Part shown: positions 9,537-18,763 of the stretch, piece after piece
How the letters are laid out: the number at the start of each line of letters is the position of its first letter
Position numbering within the stretch: the stretch's first letter is position 1
From: Derxia gummosa DSM 723
GTDB taxonomy: Bacteria > Pseudomonadota > Gammaproteobacteria > Burkholderiales > Burkholderiaceae_E
DNA: 64,000 bases
Direction: 5' to 3'
Assembly: GCF_000482785.1 (NCBI RefSeq)
Contig: NZ_AXWS01000015.1
Location: forward strand, 161,062-225,061
Notes under the pieces: model-generated
What the model saw: the letters and a program-made list of their open reading frames with translations, nothing else
The model's database searches: none
Told to the model about the DNA's origin: nothing
Position numbers and translations under genes: made by a program

Positions 9537-10850
9537 TTGGATCCCAAGCCGTCCTCGGGCAACTGCCCGAACACGCTGCTGGTTGGCGCGCCCCGCGTGA
9601 CCGGCAGCGAGCGTTATGTCCGCCACAGTGCCGACATCTCCCTTCTGACACCCGCCGGGCGCCAGGACTTCGGCGAACTCTGGTTCGAAGCCGAAAGGCC
9701 CTGGGCCTGGGAAGCGCCCGACGCGGAGATCTTCCTGCTGGCGGTGTACCAGTGGGCGATGGCGCTCAATGCCGACGTGCGCATCGACGGCACCGTCACG
9801 CATGGACTGCTCGCCAACCTCGAAGAGTTCGGCGAGGCCTGGGTGCGCTGGATTCCCAAGACCTACAAGCGCATCCGCGTGTTCGCGCAGGCGGTGCAGG
9901 AACCTTCGCTGCCGGCGGCACCCTTCGACGCGGTGGCCGCGTTCTCGGGTGGGGTCGATGCCACCTTCACCGCGATGCGCCATGCCAAGGCCCAGGTCGG
10001 CTACCGCAGCCGCAAGCTCCAGGCCTGCGCCTTCATCCACGGCTTCGACATCGGCCTGGATGACGAGGCCGCCTACGAGCACGCCTTCGAGGGGGCGCGT
10101 CGCACGCTCGACGACGTGAAGGTGCCCCTCGTCCGCATCCGCACCAACTTCCGCCAGCTCGTGCCCGTGAGCTGGGAAGACGCGCACGTGGCCGCGCTTG
10201 CCGCCGCGATGCACACGGTGCAGGGCGTGGCGCGCGCCGCGCTGGTCGGCAGCACCAAGGCCTATGACGAGCTGGTGATTCCCTACGGCTCGCTGCCCAT
10301 CACCGATGCGCTGCTCACGAGCGAGCGCATGCAGATCATCCACGACGGCGCGAGCCACACCCGCACGCAGAAGGTTGCCGCGATCGCCACCTGGCCGGCG
10401 GGCGCTCAGGGCCTGCGCGTGTGCTGGCAGGAAGCCTCGATGGGCCGCAACTGCGGCAAGTGCGAGAAGTGCGTGCGCTCGATGCTCAACTTCCGGGTCA
10501 GCAACCTGCCCATCCCCGACTGCTTCGACGAGCCGCTCAAGCCGGCGCGCATCCTCAAGGCGAAGATGCGCGCCGCGCCCATCTTCAAGGAGTACTACTC
10601 GCTGTTCATGCATGGGCTGAAGCACGGCGCCTCGCCGACCATCCTCGTGCCGATCGCGATCGTGCTTGGCTTCGCGCCGATCCGCTGGCTGTGGAGCAAC
10701 GGGCTGGCCCTGCCGGGCCGTGTGATCCGCAAGCTCGGCCGCATGCGCGCAGCAAAGCGCGCGGGCGGTGCGCCGTCGGTGCCGGCGGCGATGATTCCCA
10801 AGTGCGCCAAGCCGGCGGTGTTCGAGAACACGCGCTCGCGCACGGTCTGA
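9537..10850 (+). CDS. PP-loop ATPase-like protein of unknown function
   Basis: Protein of 437 aa with an N-type PP-loop (AAFSGGVDATFT, motif at residues 137-141), as in QueC, asparagine synthetase and other enzymes that adenylate a substrate with ATP. A Cys cluster follows at residues 306, 309 and 312 (RNCGKCEKCVR), resembling the zinc-binding knuckle at the end of QueC. The N-terminal 130 residues precede the PP-loop and I do not recognise them. The C-terminal 80 residues are basic with a hydrophobic stretch (ILVPIAIVLGFAPIRWLW). TTG 9537 is the best start, with GAGGTG 7 nt upstream, because no ATG occurs before the conserved part. It is not QueC, which is at 50963-51670. The substrate is unknown; location between metK and ahcY is the only hint. 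Confidence 0.65.
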   Translation: MDPKPSSGNCPNTLLVGAPRVTGSERYVRHSADISLLTPAGRQDFGELWFEAERPWAWEAPDAEIFLLAVYQWAMALNADVRIDGTVTHGLLANLEEFGEAWVRWIPKTYKRIRVFAQAVQEPSLPAAPFDAVAAFSGGVDATFTAMRHAKAQVGYRSRKLQACAFIHGFDIGLDDEAAYEHAFEGARRTLDDVKVPLVRIRTNFRQLVPVSWEDAHVAALAAAMHTVQGVARAALVGSTKAYDELVIPYGSLPITDALLTSERMQIIHDGASHTRTQKVAAIATWPAGAQGLRVCWQEASMGRNCGKCEKCVRSMLNFRVSNLPIPDCFDEPLKPARILKAKMRAAPIFKEYYSLFMHGLKHGASPTILVPIAIVLGFAPIRWLWSNGLALPGRVIRKLGRMRAAKRAGGAPSVPAAMIPKCAKPAVFENTRSRTV

Positions 10851-10933
10851 ATGCGCGGTATCGCCGAGCGGTACGTGCCCGAGCCGCGCCACACGGGCGC
10901 GTGCTGCATGCCCGGCGCCATGGTTCCGCTCGA

Positions 10934-10959
10934 CTGCCGTGCGTCGGCACGCGCGGCAG
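10934..10959 (+). terminator. Hairpin after the PP-loop gene
   Basis: An 11-bp stem (CTGCCGTGCGT paired with ACGCGCGGCAG, one G-T pair) with a CGGC loop, about 85 nt after the stop codon. It lacks a T-run. A second small GCCGGC hairpin follows near 10969. Probably a terminator-like structure ahead of the ahcY promoter. Confidence 0.4.
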
Positions 10960-11003
10960 CACTTGTCAGCCGGCCCTGCCGGCCGAATCCCCAATTCGAC
11001 GGA

Positions 11004-11031
11004 TTGAGCGGTCTCGCTACCGCTCTATAAT
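11004..11031 (+). promoter_or_regulatory. Sigma70-type promoter of ahcY
   Basis: -35 TTGAGC at 11004-11009 and -10 TATAAT at 11026-11031, separated by 16 nt. Transcription would start near 11038, immediately before the SAH riboswitch, which supports both calls. Confidence 0.75.
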
Positions 11032-11042
11032 CCGCGCCGCGT

Positions 11043-11167
11043 TTCGAGGAGCGTTGCGACGGGAAGCTTTCCCGCCAGGCTCGAAGCGCGAAGGACGCCG
11101 CCGCCATAGCGCCGCGTCCCGACCTGAAGCCGGGCAGCTCGCCCTGCGATCAACGGCGCTCGCGAAC
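11043..11167 (+). promoter_or_regulatory. SAH riboswitch upstream of ahcY
   Basis: Matches the S-adenosylhomocysteine riboswitch known from proteobacterial ahcY leaders. Stem P1 is TTCGAG (11043-11048) with CTCGAA (11080-11085). The conserved GAGGAGCGTTGCGACGG is followed by an inner hairpin (GGGAA/TTCCC), then CCAGGCTCG. The distal segment CAACGGCGCTC (11151-11161) forms the expected pseudoknot: GAGCG 11049-11053 with CGCTC 11157-11161, and GTTG 11053-11056 with CAAC 11151-11154. High SAH is known to turn expression on in this class, so AhcY would be made when its substrate accumulates. The ahcY ribosome site lies 27 nt further downstream. Confidence 0.92.
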
Positions 11168-11205
11168 CATCTTTTTTGAACATCAAGAAAGGAGGGCGCG
11201 AGTCT

Positions 11206-12624
<1,419 letters not shown>

Positions 12625-12656
12625 TGCGGGCGGGGCGGCGAGCGCCGTCCTCTCGA

Positions 12657-12685
12657 CGGGCCACCGCCGCGACGGCAGTGGCCCG
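12657..12685 (+). terminator. Strong hairpin after ahcY
   Basis: CGGGCCAC (12657-12664) pairs with GTGGCCCG (12678-12685), and an inner GCCG/CGGC extends the stem to 12 bp around one mismatch. There is no T-run. It may reduce read-through from ahcY into the membrane protein and metF. Confidence 0.45.
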
Positions 12686-12769
12686 CGCAAGCGCGCGGCA
12701 TGCCCCTGGCGGCCAGCCGCATGACCGCCGCGCTCCCGGCGCGGCAACCGATTCCCCACGAGGAAACCG

Positions 12770-13117
12770 ATGCGCCTCCTGCTCGTCTGGCTGCTCAATG
12801 CGATCGCGCTGCTCGGCGTGGCCTATGTGATGCCCTCGGTGCACGTTGCCAGCTTCGGCTCGGCGCTCATCGCGGCGGCCGTGCTCGGCGTCGTCAACCT
12901 GCTGATCCGGCCGGTGCTGGTGCTGGTGACGCTGCCCATCACCGTGCTCACGCTCGGCTTCTTCTACCTAGTGGTCAACGGCCTGCTGTTCTGGTTCGTC
13001 GGCTCCATCCTCGAAGGCTTCAGCGTCGGCGGCTTCTGGGCCGGCGTGCTCGGCGGGCTGCTGTACGGCCTGATCTCCTGGCTGCTGTCCTTCCTCGTGC
13101 CGGCCCGCGAGGCCTGA
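12770..13117 (+). CDS. Small four-helix membrane protein (PF04020/YvlD-like 'phage holin family')
   Basis: Protein of 115 aa that is almost entirely hydrophobic, with four predicted helices (about 3-23, 29-52, 56-78 and 86-110). It matches the widespread YvlD/PF04020 family, which databases often label a phage holin. There is no phage gene nearby, so this label should not be read as a prophage. The ahcY - membrane protein - metF order recurs in Burkholderiales. It lies 13 nt ahead of metF and is probably cotranscribed with it. Function unknown. Confidence 0.82.
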   Translation: MRLLLVWLLNAIALLGVAYVMPSVHVASFGSALIAAAVLGVVNLLIRPVLVLVTLPITVLTLGFFYLVVNGLLFWFVGSILEGFSVGGFWAGVLGGLLYGLISWLLSFLVPAREA

Positions 13118-13130
13118 ACGGAAACAAAAC

Positions 13131-13982
13131 ATGCAACGCAGCTACAGCTTCGAATTCTTCCCGCCCAAGACGCCCGAGGGCGCGCAGAAGCTCGCCGCCA
13201 CGCGCGCCGAACTCATCGCGCTCGGGCCCGACTTCATCAGCGTGACCTTCGGCGCCGGCGGCACCACGCGCGAAGGCACGCTCGCCGCCGTGCTCGACGT
13301 GATCGCCGATGGCGTGCCGGCCGCGCCGCACCTGTCCTGCGTCGGCTCCACGCGCGCCGGCATCCGCGACATCCTCAACGAATACAAGGGCGCCGGCATC
13401 CGCCGCATCGTCGCGCTGCGCGGCGACCTGCCGTCGGGCTGGGGCGAGATCGGCGAGTTCCGCTTCGCCAACGAGCTGGTCGAGTTCATCCGCGCCGAGA
13501 CGGGCGACCACTTCCACATCGAGGTCGCGGCCTATCCGGAAGTGCATCCGCAGGCGCGCTCGGCCTCGGCCGACCTCGCCAACTTCGTGCGCAAGGTGAA
13601 CGCGGGCGCCGACTCGGCCATCACGCAGATGTTCTTCAACGCCGACGCCTACTTCCGCTTCGTCGATGACGTGCGCAAGGCCGGCGTGACCGTGCCGATC
13701 GTGCCGGGGATCATGCCGATCACCAATTTCACGAGCCTGCGCCGCTTTGCCGAAGGCTGCGGCGCCGAGCTGCCGCGCTGGATCGGCGAGCGCCTGCGCG
13801 ACTACGGCGACGACCTCGCGTCGATCCGCGCCTTCGGCCTGGATGTGATGACCGACATGTGCGAGCGGCTGCTGGCCGCCGGCGTGCCGGGGCTGCACTT
13901 CTACACGCTGAATGCGGCGGGGCCGGTGAAAGGGTTGTGGAATCGGCTCGGTTTGCAAGGCCGCCTGCCGGCCAAGCCCTGA
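13131..13982 (+). CDS. metF: 5,10-methylenetetrahydrofolate reductase
   Basis: FAD-dependent reductase that makes 5-methyl-THF for homocysteine methylation (283 aa). It has the typical N-terminal SFEFFPPKT, VTFGAGGTTREGT, the folate-binding HLSCVG, ALRGDLP, and FFNADAYFRFVDD. It closes the methyl cycle formed with metK and ahcY. The stop at 13982 is 8 nt from the stop of the convergent cyclo-ligase gene. Confidence 0.96.
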   Translation: MQRSYSFEFFPPKTPEGAQKLAATRAELIALGPDFISVTFGAGGTTREGTLAAVLDVIADGVPAAPHLSCVGSTRAGIRDILNEYKGAGIRRIVALRGDLPSGWGEIGEFRFANELVEFIRAETGDHFHIEVAAYPEVHPQARSASADLANFVRKVNAGADSAITQMFFNADAYFRFVDDVRKAGVTVPIVPGIMPITNFTSLRRFAEGCGAELPRWIGERLRDYGDDLASIRAFGLDVMTDMCERLLAAGVPGLHFYTLNAAGPVKGLWNRLGLQGRLPAKP

Positions 13983-13989
13983 ACCTGTA

Positions 13990-14601
13990 TCAGTGCCGGC
14001 CGGTCATCGACCTGCCGGCATCGCTCGCGACGGCATCGAGCGCGATGTCGTGCGGTTCGGCCTCCAGCGCGCAACGCGCCGACTCGAAGCCGATGCCCAC
14101 CGACTTCGCCCCGCCCGCGATCAGCTCGGCCAGCGTGCGGTCGTAGTAGCCCCCGCCATACCCCAGCCGCCACCCCGCCGGATCGAACCCCACACACGGA
14201 ATCACCAGCACCTCCGGCACCACCCGCACATCCTCGGCCGGCACCGCCAGCCCGAGCGCGTCGCGCCCCTGCGGCGCCGTCCCGTCCCATTCGCGGAACA
14301 CCATCGGCGCCGCCTTCTCGACCACCACCGGCAGCCCGAGCTGCGCGCCGGCGTCGAGCAGCATCCGCCACAGCGCATCCAGCTCCGGCTCGCCACGGAT
14401 CGGCAGATAGGCCGCCACCACCCGCCCGGCGAGCCCCCGTTCGCCCGCGAGCGCGACGATCGCGTCGAAGGCATTGCGCGCGATCGCGGCCTCGGCTTTC
14501 GCGCGTTCCTCGGCGGGGATTTCGGCGCGCCTTTTCAGCAGCAATTGGCGCAATTCCTTGCGTGCTAGAGTCGTTTGGTCGCCCGAAACAGTCGCAGTCA
14601 T
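13990..14601 (-). CDS. 5-formyltetrahydrofolate cyclo-ligase
   Basis: ATP-dependent enzyme that returns 5-formyl-THF to the active folate pool as 5,10-methenyl-THF (203 aa). Recognised by the N-terminal RKELRQLLLKRR, the PIRGEPELDAL stretch and the C-terminal glycine-rich GYGGGYYDRTLAE, with VPCVGFDPAGWRLG before it. It is convergent with metF. Its start codon overlaps that of the divergent lytic transglycosylase gene by two bases. Confidence 0.93.
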   Translation of the reverse strand: MTATVSGDQTTLARKELRQLLLKRRAEIPAEERAKAEAAIARNAFDAIVALAGERGLAGRVVAAYLPIRGEPELDALWRMLLDAGAQLGLPVVVEKAAPMVFREWDGTAPQGRDALGLAVPAEDVRVVPEVLVIPCVGFDPAGWRLGYGGGYYDRTLAELIAGGAKSVGIGFESARCALEAEPHDIALDAVASDAGRSMTGRH

Positions 14602-16825
14602 GGTGTCCGTTTTCCTTCGAAATCAAGCGCGCGCCATGGTGGCGACCGCCCTTTGCATGAGCCTCGATGCCAGCGTCGTGTCGGCCCAGCCGGCCGGCAT
14701 CGTGGCATCGAAATCCGCCGCCCGGCATGCCGGGACGGTCGCGGGCATGGCGGTTTCCGCCAACGGTGCGGGTGCCGCGCTCGCGGCCTCTGGCGCGGCA
14801 GGCTCGGCCTCCGGCGTGACCGCCGCCGCGTCGGGCGCCACGGCCGCCGCCGCGCGCGCCGCCATTCCGCAATCGCCCGACGACATCTTCGTCGCGCTGC
14901 GCGAGGCCTCGCGCGCCAACGATGCCGCCCGCGTCCAGGCGCTGGCCGACGCGCTGCCGCCCGATTTCGACATCCCGTCCTACGTCGAGTACTACCGCCT
15001 GCGCGCCCAGATCTACGACGGCAACGGCCTGCCGCGCGCCGTCACGCCCGACGAGGCCATCCGCGCCTACCTCGCGCGCTGGCAGGGCGAGGCGATCGCC
15101 GACCGGCTGCGCAACGACTGGCTGCTCGCCGTCGGCAAGCGCCGCGACATCGACCTGTTCGAGCAGCAGTACCCGCTGTTCGTGCTGAAGGACGACCGCC
15201 AGCTGGAGTGCTACGCGCTCGCCTTCCGCGCCCAGCGCCTGCTCGGCGAATCGGCCAGCTCGGTCGAGGGCGCGCTGTCGCCGTCGGCGCGTGACGCCCT
15301 GCGCGATGCGCTGTCGCGCGATGCCGCGCCGCTGCTGTTCGACGGCAAGGGCTGGGGCGACGGCTGCCAGCTGCTGGTCGAGACGCTCGCCGCCGGCCAG
15401 GTGCTCAATGACGACGACATCTGGCATTTCCTGCGCATCGCCTTCGACGCCAATCGCCTGACCGAATCGCGCCGCGCCGCGCGCTGGCTCGCCAACGCGC
15501 CCGACAAGTCGGCCCTCGACCAGGCCGCCGACAAGCCCGCCGTCTTCCTCGCCAAGGCCGACCTCAGCGACGCGCCGTCGCAGGAACTGGCCGTGCTCGC
15601 GCTCATCCGCATCGCGCGCGACGACCCGCGCGCCGCCGCCGTCTGGGCCGACCGCATCGGCGCCCGGCTCGCGCCCGCGCGCGCCGCCGCCGCCTGGGCG
15701 CAACTGGGCGGCATCGCCGCGCGCCGCACGCTGCCCGAGGCGGCCGACTGGTTCCGCCGCGCCGACGCCGCGTCGCCCGACGCCCGCCTGCCCGACGACG
15801 TGCTCGTCTGGCAGGCCCGCGCCGCGCTGCGCGCCGGCGACTGGAAGGGCTTGCGCATCGCCATCGACCGCATGAGCCCCGGCATGGCCGCCGATCCGGC
15901 CTGGGTGTACTGGCGCGCCCGCGCGATCCAGCCGCAAAGCCCCGAACGCGCGAAGGAGCTGCTGCGCTCGATCGCCGGCGACCAGTCCTTCTACGCGCTG
16001 CTCGCGCATGAAGACCTCGGCCGGCCCATCACCGTGCCGCCGCGCGCGCCCGCGCCCGGCGATGCCGAGGTCGCGCCCTTCGGCAGCAACGGCGGCATCG
16101 CGCGCTCGCTGCGCTTTTACGCGCTCAACCTGCGCTTCGAGGCCATCCGCGAATGGAACTGGCAGATGCGCGGCCTTACCGACCGCCAGCTGCTCGCCGC
16201 CGCCGAGTACGCGCGCCGTCAGGGCATCTACGACCGCGCCATCGCCGCCGCCGAGCGCACGCGCGACGAGCACGACTACTCGCTGCGCTACATCAGCCCC
16301 TTCCGCGATCTGGTCGAGCGCCAGGCCAGCCAGCTCTCGCTCGATCCGGCCTGGGTGTACGGCCTGGTGCGCCAGGAATCGCGCTTCATGCCGTCGGTGC
16401 GCAGCTCGGTGGGCGCGGCCGGGCTGATGCAGGTGATGCCTGCGACCGCGAAGTACGTGGCGAAGCGCATCGGCTGGGCCGACTACAAGCCCGAACTCAT
16501 CGACGAGCCCGACACCAACATCACCCTCGGCACCAGCTATCTCAGGCTCGTGTACGACGACCTCGACCAGTCGGCCGTGCTCGCCTCGGCGGCCTACAAC
16601 GCCGGGCCGGGCCGGGCGCGCCAGTGGCGCTCGACGCTCACCCGGCCGGTGGAGGGCGCCATCTTTGCCGAGACGATCCCGTTCAACGAGACGCGCGATT
16701 ACGTGAAGCGCGTGCTCGCCAATGCGACGCTGTACGCGGCATTGTTCGAGGGCCGTCCGCAGTCGCTGAGGAGCCGGCTCGGCAGCATCGCGCCCTCGGC
16801 TGCGGCCACGACCGATCTGCCGTGA
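14600..16825 (+). CDS. Soluble lytic murein transglycosylase (Slt70-like)
   Basis: Periplasmic enzyme that cleaves peptidoglycan glycan strands to 1,6-anhydro-muropeptides (741 aa). The N-terminus has a signal-peptide-like stretch (ATALCMSLDASVVSA), then an Ala-rich linker, then an alpha-helical superhelix region. The C-terminal SLT domain has the catalytic glutamate in LVRQESRF, followed by SSVGAAGLMQVMPATA and AYNAGPGRARQWR. Starts at 14600 and 14636 are both possible, and the longer one overlaps the cyclo-ligase start codon. AmpD (47418-48011) would recycle its products. Confidence 0.9.
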   Translation: MVSVFLRNQARAMVATALCMSLDASVVSAQPAGIVASKSAARHAGTVAGMAVSANGAGAALAASGAAGSASGVTAAASGATAAAARAAIPQSPDDIFVALREASRANDAARVQALADALPPDFDIPSYVEYYRLRAQIYDGNGLPRAVTPDEAIRAYLARWQGEAIADRLRNDWLLAVGKRRDIDLFEQQYPLFVLKDDRQLECYALAFRAQRLLGESASSVEGALSPSARDALRDALSRDAAPLLFDGKGWGDGCQLLVETLAAGQVLNDDDIWHFLRIAFDANRLTESRRAARWLANAPDKSALDQAADKPAVFLAKADLSDAPSQELAVLALIRIARDDPRAAAVWADRIGARLAPARAAAAWAQLGGIAARRTLPEAADWFRRADAASPDARLPDDVLVWQARAALRAGDWKGLRIAIDRMSPGMAADPAWVYWRARAIQPQSPERAKELLRSIAGDQSFYALLAHEDLGRPITVPPRAPAPGDAEVAPFGSNGGIARSLRFYALNLRFEAIREWNWQMRGLTDRQLLAAAEYARRQGIYDRAIAAAERTRDEHDYSLRYISPFRDLVERQASQLSLDPAWVYGLVRQESRFMPSVRSSVGAAGLMQVMPATAKYVAKRIGWADYKPELIDEPDTNITLGTSYLRLVYDDLDQSAVLASAAYNAGPGRARQWRSTLTRPVEGAIFAETIPFNETRDYVKRVLANATLYAALFEGRPQSLRSRLGSIAPSAAATTDLP

Positions 16826-16871
16826 ACTTGCGCTGCGGACCCGATTCAAAGACCAACAACATCCGAGTCCA

Positions 16872-17861
16872 ATGAAGCATCGACGAATTCTCCTGATTGG
16901 CGGCACCGGCTTCATCGGCCGCGCCATCGCCGCGCGGCTCGCCGCCCGGGGCGCGACCGTGACCGTGCCGACGCGACGCGCCGCGCGCGCCGGCCAGCTG
17001 CCCACGCTGCCGACCGCGCAGGTGGTCGAGGCCAACGTCAACGATCCGGCCGCGCTCGCACGCCTCGTGGCGGGGCAGGACGCGGTCATCAACCTCGTCG
17101 GCATCCTGCATTCGCGGCGCGGCGAGCCTTACGGCCCGGATTTCGCGCGGGCGCATGTCGATCTGCCGCGCGCGATCGCCGCCGCGATGAAGGCCGAGGC
17201 CGCGCGCGCCGGCCGGCCGCTGCGGCTGCTGCACATGAGCGCGCTCGGCGCCGATTCGGCCGGGCCGTCGATGTACCAGCGCAGCAAGGGCGACGGCGAG
17301 GCGGCGTTGCGCGGCGAGGTGGCCGGCTCGGCGCTGGCGCTGACGATCTTCCGGCCGTCGGTGGTGTTCGGGCCGGAGGACAGCTTCCTCAACCTGTTCG
17401 CGAAGCTGGCGGCGAAGGCGCCGGTGCTGCCGATCGGTGGCGCGGACGCGCGCTTCCAGCCGGTGTTCGTCGGCGATGTGGCCGATGCCTTCGTCAACGC
17501 GCTCGACGATCCGGCCACGTACGGCCGCGCCTACGAGCTGTGCGGGCCGAAAACCTATTCGCTGCGCGAGCTGGTGGCCTTCGCGGCGCGGGCGTCGGGG
17601 CATCCGCGCTGCGTGATCGGGCTGCCGGCGGTGGCGGCGCGCATGCAGGCGCTGGCGCTGGAATTCGCGCCGGGCGGGCCGCTGATGTCGCGCGACAACC
17701 TCGATTCGATGAAGACCGACAACGTCGCGCCGGCCGGCTGGCAGCCCGCGCCCGAGCTTGGCCTCGCGTCGCTCACGCCGGTCGAGGCGGCGGCCGACTG
17801 GCTGCCCGGCACGGGGCGGCTCGGCAAGCTCGACGATTACCGGCGCGCCGGGCAGCGCTGA
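16872..17861 (+). CDS. NDUFA9-like NAD(P)-dependent epimerase/dehydratase family protein
   Basis: Atypical short-chain dehydrogenase (329 aa) with an N-terminal Rossmann motif LLIGGTGFIGRAIAARL and the complex I NDUFA9 subfamily pattern: NLVGILHSRRG, HMSALGADSAGPSMYQRSKGDGE, FRPSVVFGPEDSFLN, and FQPVFVGDVADAF. These bacterial homologues are of uncertain role (NAD(P)H binding, possibly sugar or quinone chemistry). It starts 46 nt after the transglycosylase gene. Confidence 0.85.
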   Translation: MKHRRILLIGGTGFIGRAIAARLAARGATVTVPTRRAARAGQLPTLPTAQVVEANVNDPAALARLVAGQDAVINLVGILHSRRGEPYGPDFARAHVDLPRAIAAAMKAEAARAGRPLRLLHMSALGADSAGPSMYQRSKGDGEAALRGEVAGSALALTIFRPSVVFGPEDSFLNLFAKLAAKAPVLPIGGADARFQPVFVGDVADAFVNALDDPATYGRAYELCGPKTYSLRELVAFAARASGHPRCVIGLPAVAARMQALALEFAPGGPLMSRDNLDSMKTDNVAPAGWQPAPELGLASLTPVEAAADWLPGTGRLGKLDDYRRAGQR

Positions 17862-17900
17862 GGCGGCATCCGGTCGGCCCGGCTGGGCGGCATCCGGTCG
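17862..17900 (+). repeat. 15-nt direct repeat GGCGGCATCCGGTCG, two copies
   Basis: Copies at 17862-17876 and 17886-17900, 24 nt apart, directly after the epimerase stop. A similar but imperfect motif occurs near 43078-43092 (GGCGGCATCCGGCCG). The remaining 17901-18096 contains no gene and no convincing promoter. Confidence 0.6.
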
Positions 17901-18096
17901 CGACCGGCGCGCGGCGCGGCAACACCACCCGCGGCTCGGCGCGCGCGTTCATCGCCGCGCCCGCCGCCGCCCGTCTGGCCCGCGCCATGCATGCGGCCAT
18001 GAATGCGCCGTGTGCATCAACACAATCGACAATCCTCGTTTGACGCGCCGCCGCATGCGCCGCGACATTGACCCTTCCGTAACCCGAGGTCATGCC

Positions 18097-18756
18097 ATGT
18101 ACGAGCTGGTGATTGCCGACAAGAACTATTCCTCCTGGTCGATGCGCGCCTGGGTGCTGATGCGCCATCTGGGTCTCGACTTCACCGAGCGTCTCGTGCG
18201 CCTGGCCCAGCCCGACACCGCCGCGCTCATCGGCGGCGTGTCGCCGTCGGGCCGCGTGCCGGTGCTGCTCGACGACGGCTTCGCGGTGTGGGATTCGCTC
18301 GCCATCGCCGAATACCTGGCCGAGCGCCATCCCGAACTGCGCGTCTGGCCCGCCGATGCGCGCGCCCGCGCCCGCGCGCGCTCCGTGTCGGCCGAGATGC
18401 ATGCCGGCTTCCAGGCGCTGCGCCAGAACATGTCGATGAACATCCGCAAGCGCTCGCCGGGTCTGGGCCACACGCCCGAGGCGCTGGCCGAGGTGGCGCG
18501 CATCGACGCGATGTGGAGCGGGCTGCTCGCCGAGCATGGCGGGCCCTTCCTGTTCGGCGCCGAATTCACGGCGGCGGACGCGATGTACGCGCCGGTCGCG
18601 ACACGCTTCGTCACCTACTCGGCACCGCTGTCGGCCGCGTCGCAGGCATATGTGGAAGCCGTGCTGGGCGTGCGCGCGGTGGCCGAATGGATCGCCGCCG
18701 GCGTGGCCGATCCGGTCGCCATCGAGAAGTACGACCGGCCGCACGAGCAGGAGTAG
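18097..18756 (+). CDS. Glutathione S-transferase family protein
   Basis: Cytosolic GST-like protein (219 aa). The N-terminal thioredoxin-like domain has YSSWSMRAWVLMRHLGLDF (the usual glutathione-site serine region), then SPSGRVPVLLDDG with its cis-proline and VWDSLAIAEYLAE. The helical C-terminal domain has GPFLFGAEFTAADAMYAPV. Substrate unknown. ATG 18097 follows a GAGGT site, and an upstream in-frame ATG adds only unconserved residues. The stop is 7 nt from cca. Confidence 0.92.
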   Translation: MYELVIADKNYSSWSMRAWVLMRHLGLDFTERLVRLAQPDTAALIGGVSPSGRVPVLLDDGFAVWDSLAIAEYLAERHPELRVWPADARARARARSVSAEMHAGFQALRQNMSMNIRKRSPGLGHTPEALAEVARIDAMWSGLLAEHGGPFLFGAEFTAADAMYAPVATRFVTYSAPLSAASQAYVEAVLGVRAVAEWIAAGVADPVAIEKYDRPHEQE

Positions 18757-18763
18757 TCCGCCC

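Noticed and set aside
9537..10850. Calling the PP-loop protein a second QueC
   Set aside because: Only the PP-loop and Cys cluster agree. The substrate-binding segments seen in the real QueC (50963-51670) are absent and the protein is almost twice as long.
12770..13117. 'Phage holin' as a sign of a prophage
   Set aside because: It is the widespread YvlD-like membrane family, in a conserved ahcY-metF setting, with no phage gene around it.
13901..17104. Long minus-strand open frame antisense to the lytic transglycosylase
   Set aside because: No recognisable domain outside shadow composition; the plus strand encodes a complete SLT enzyme.
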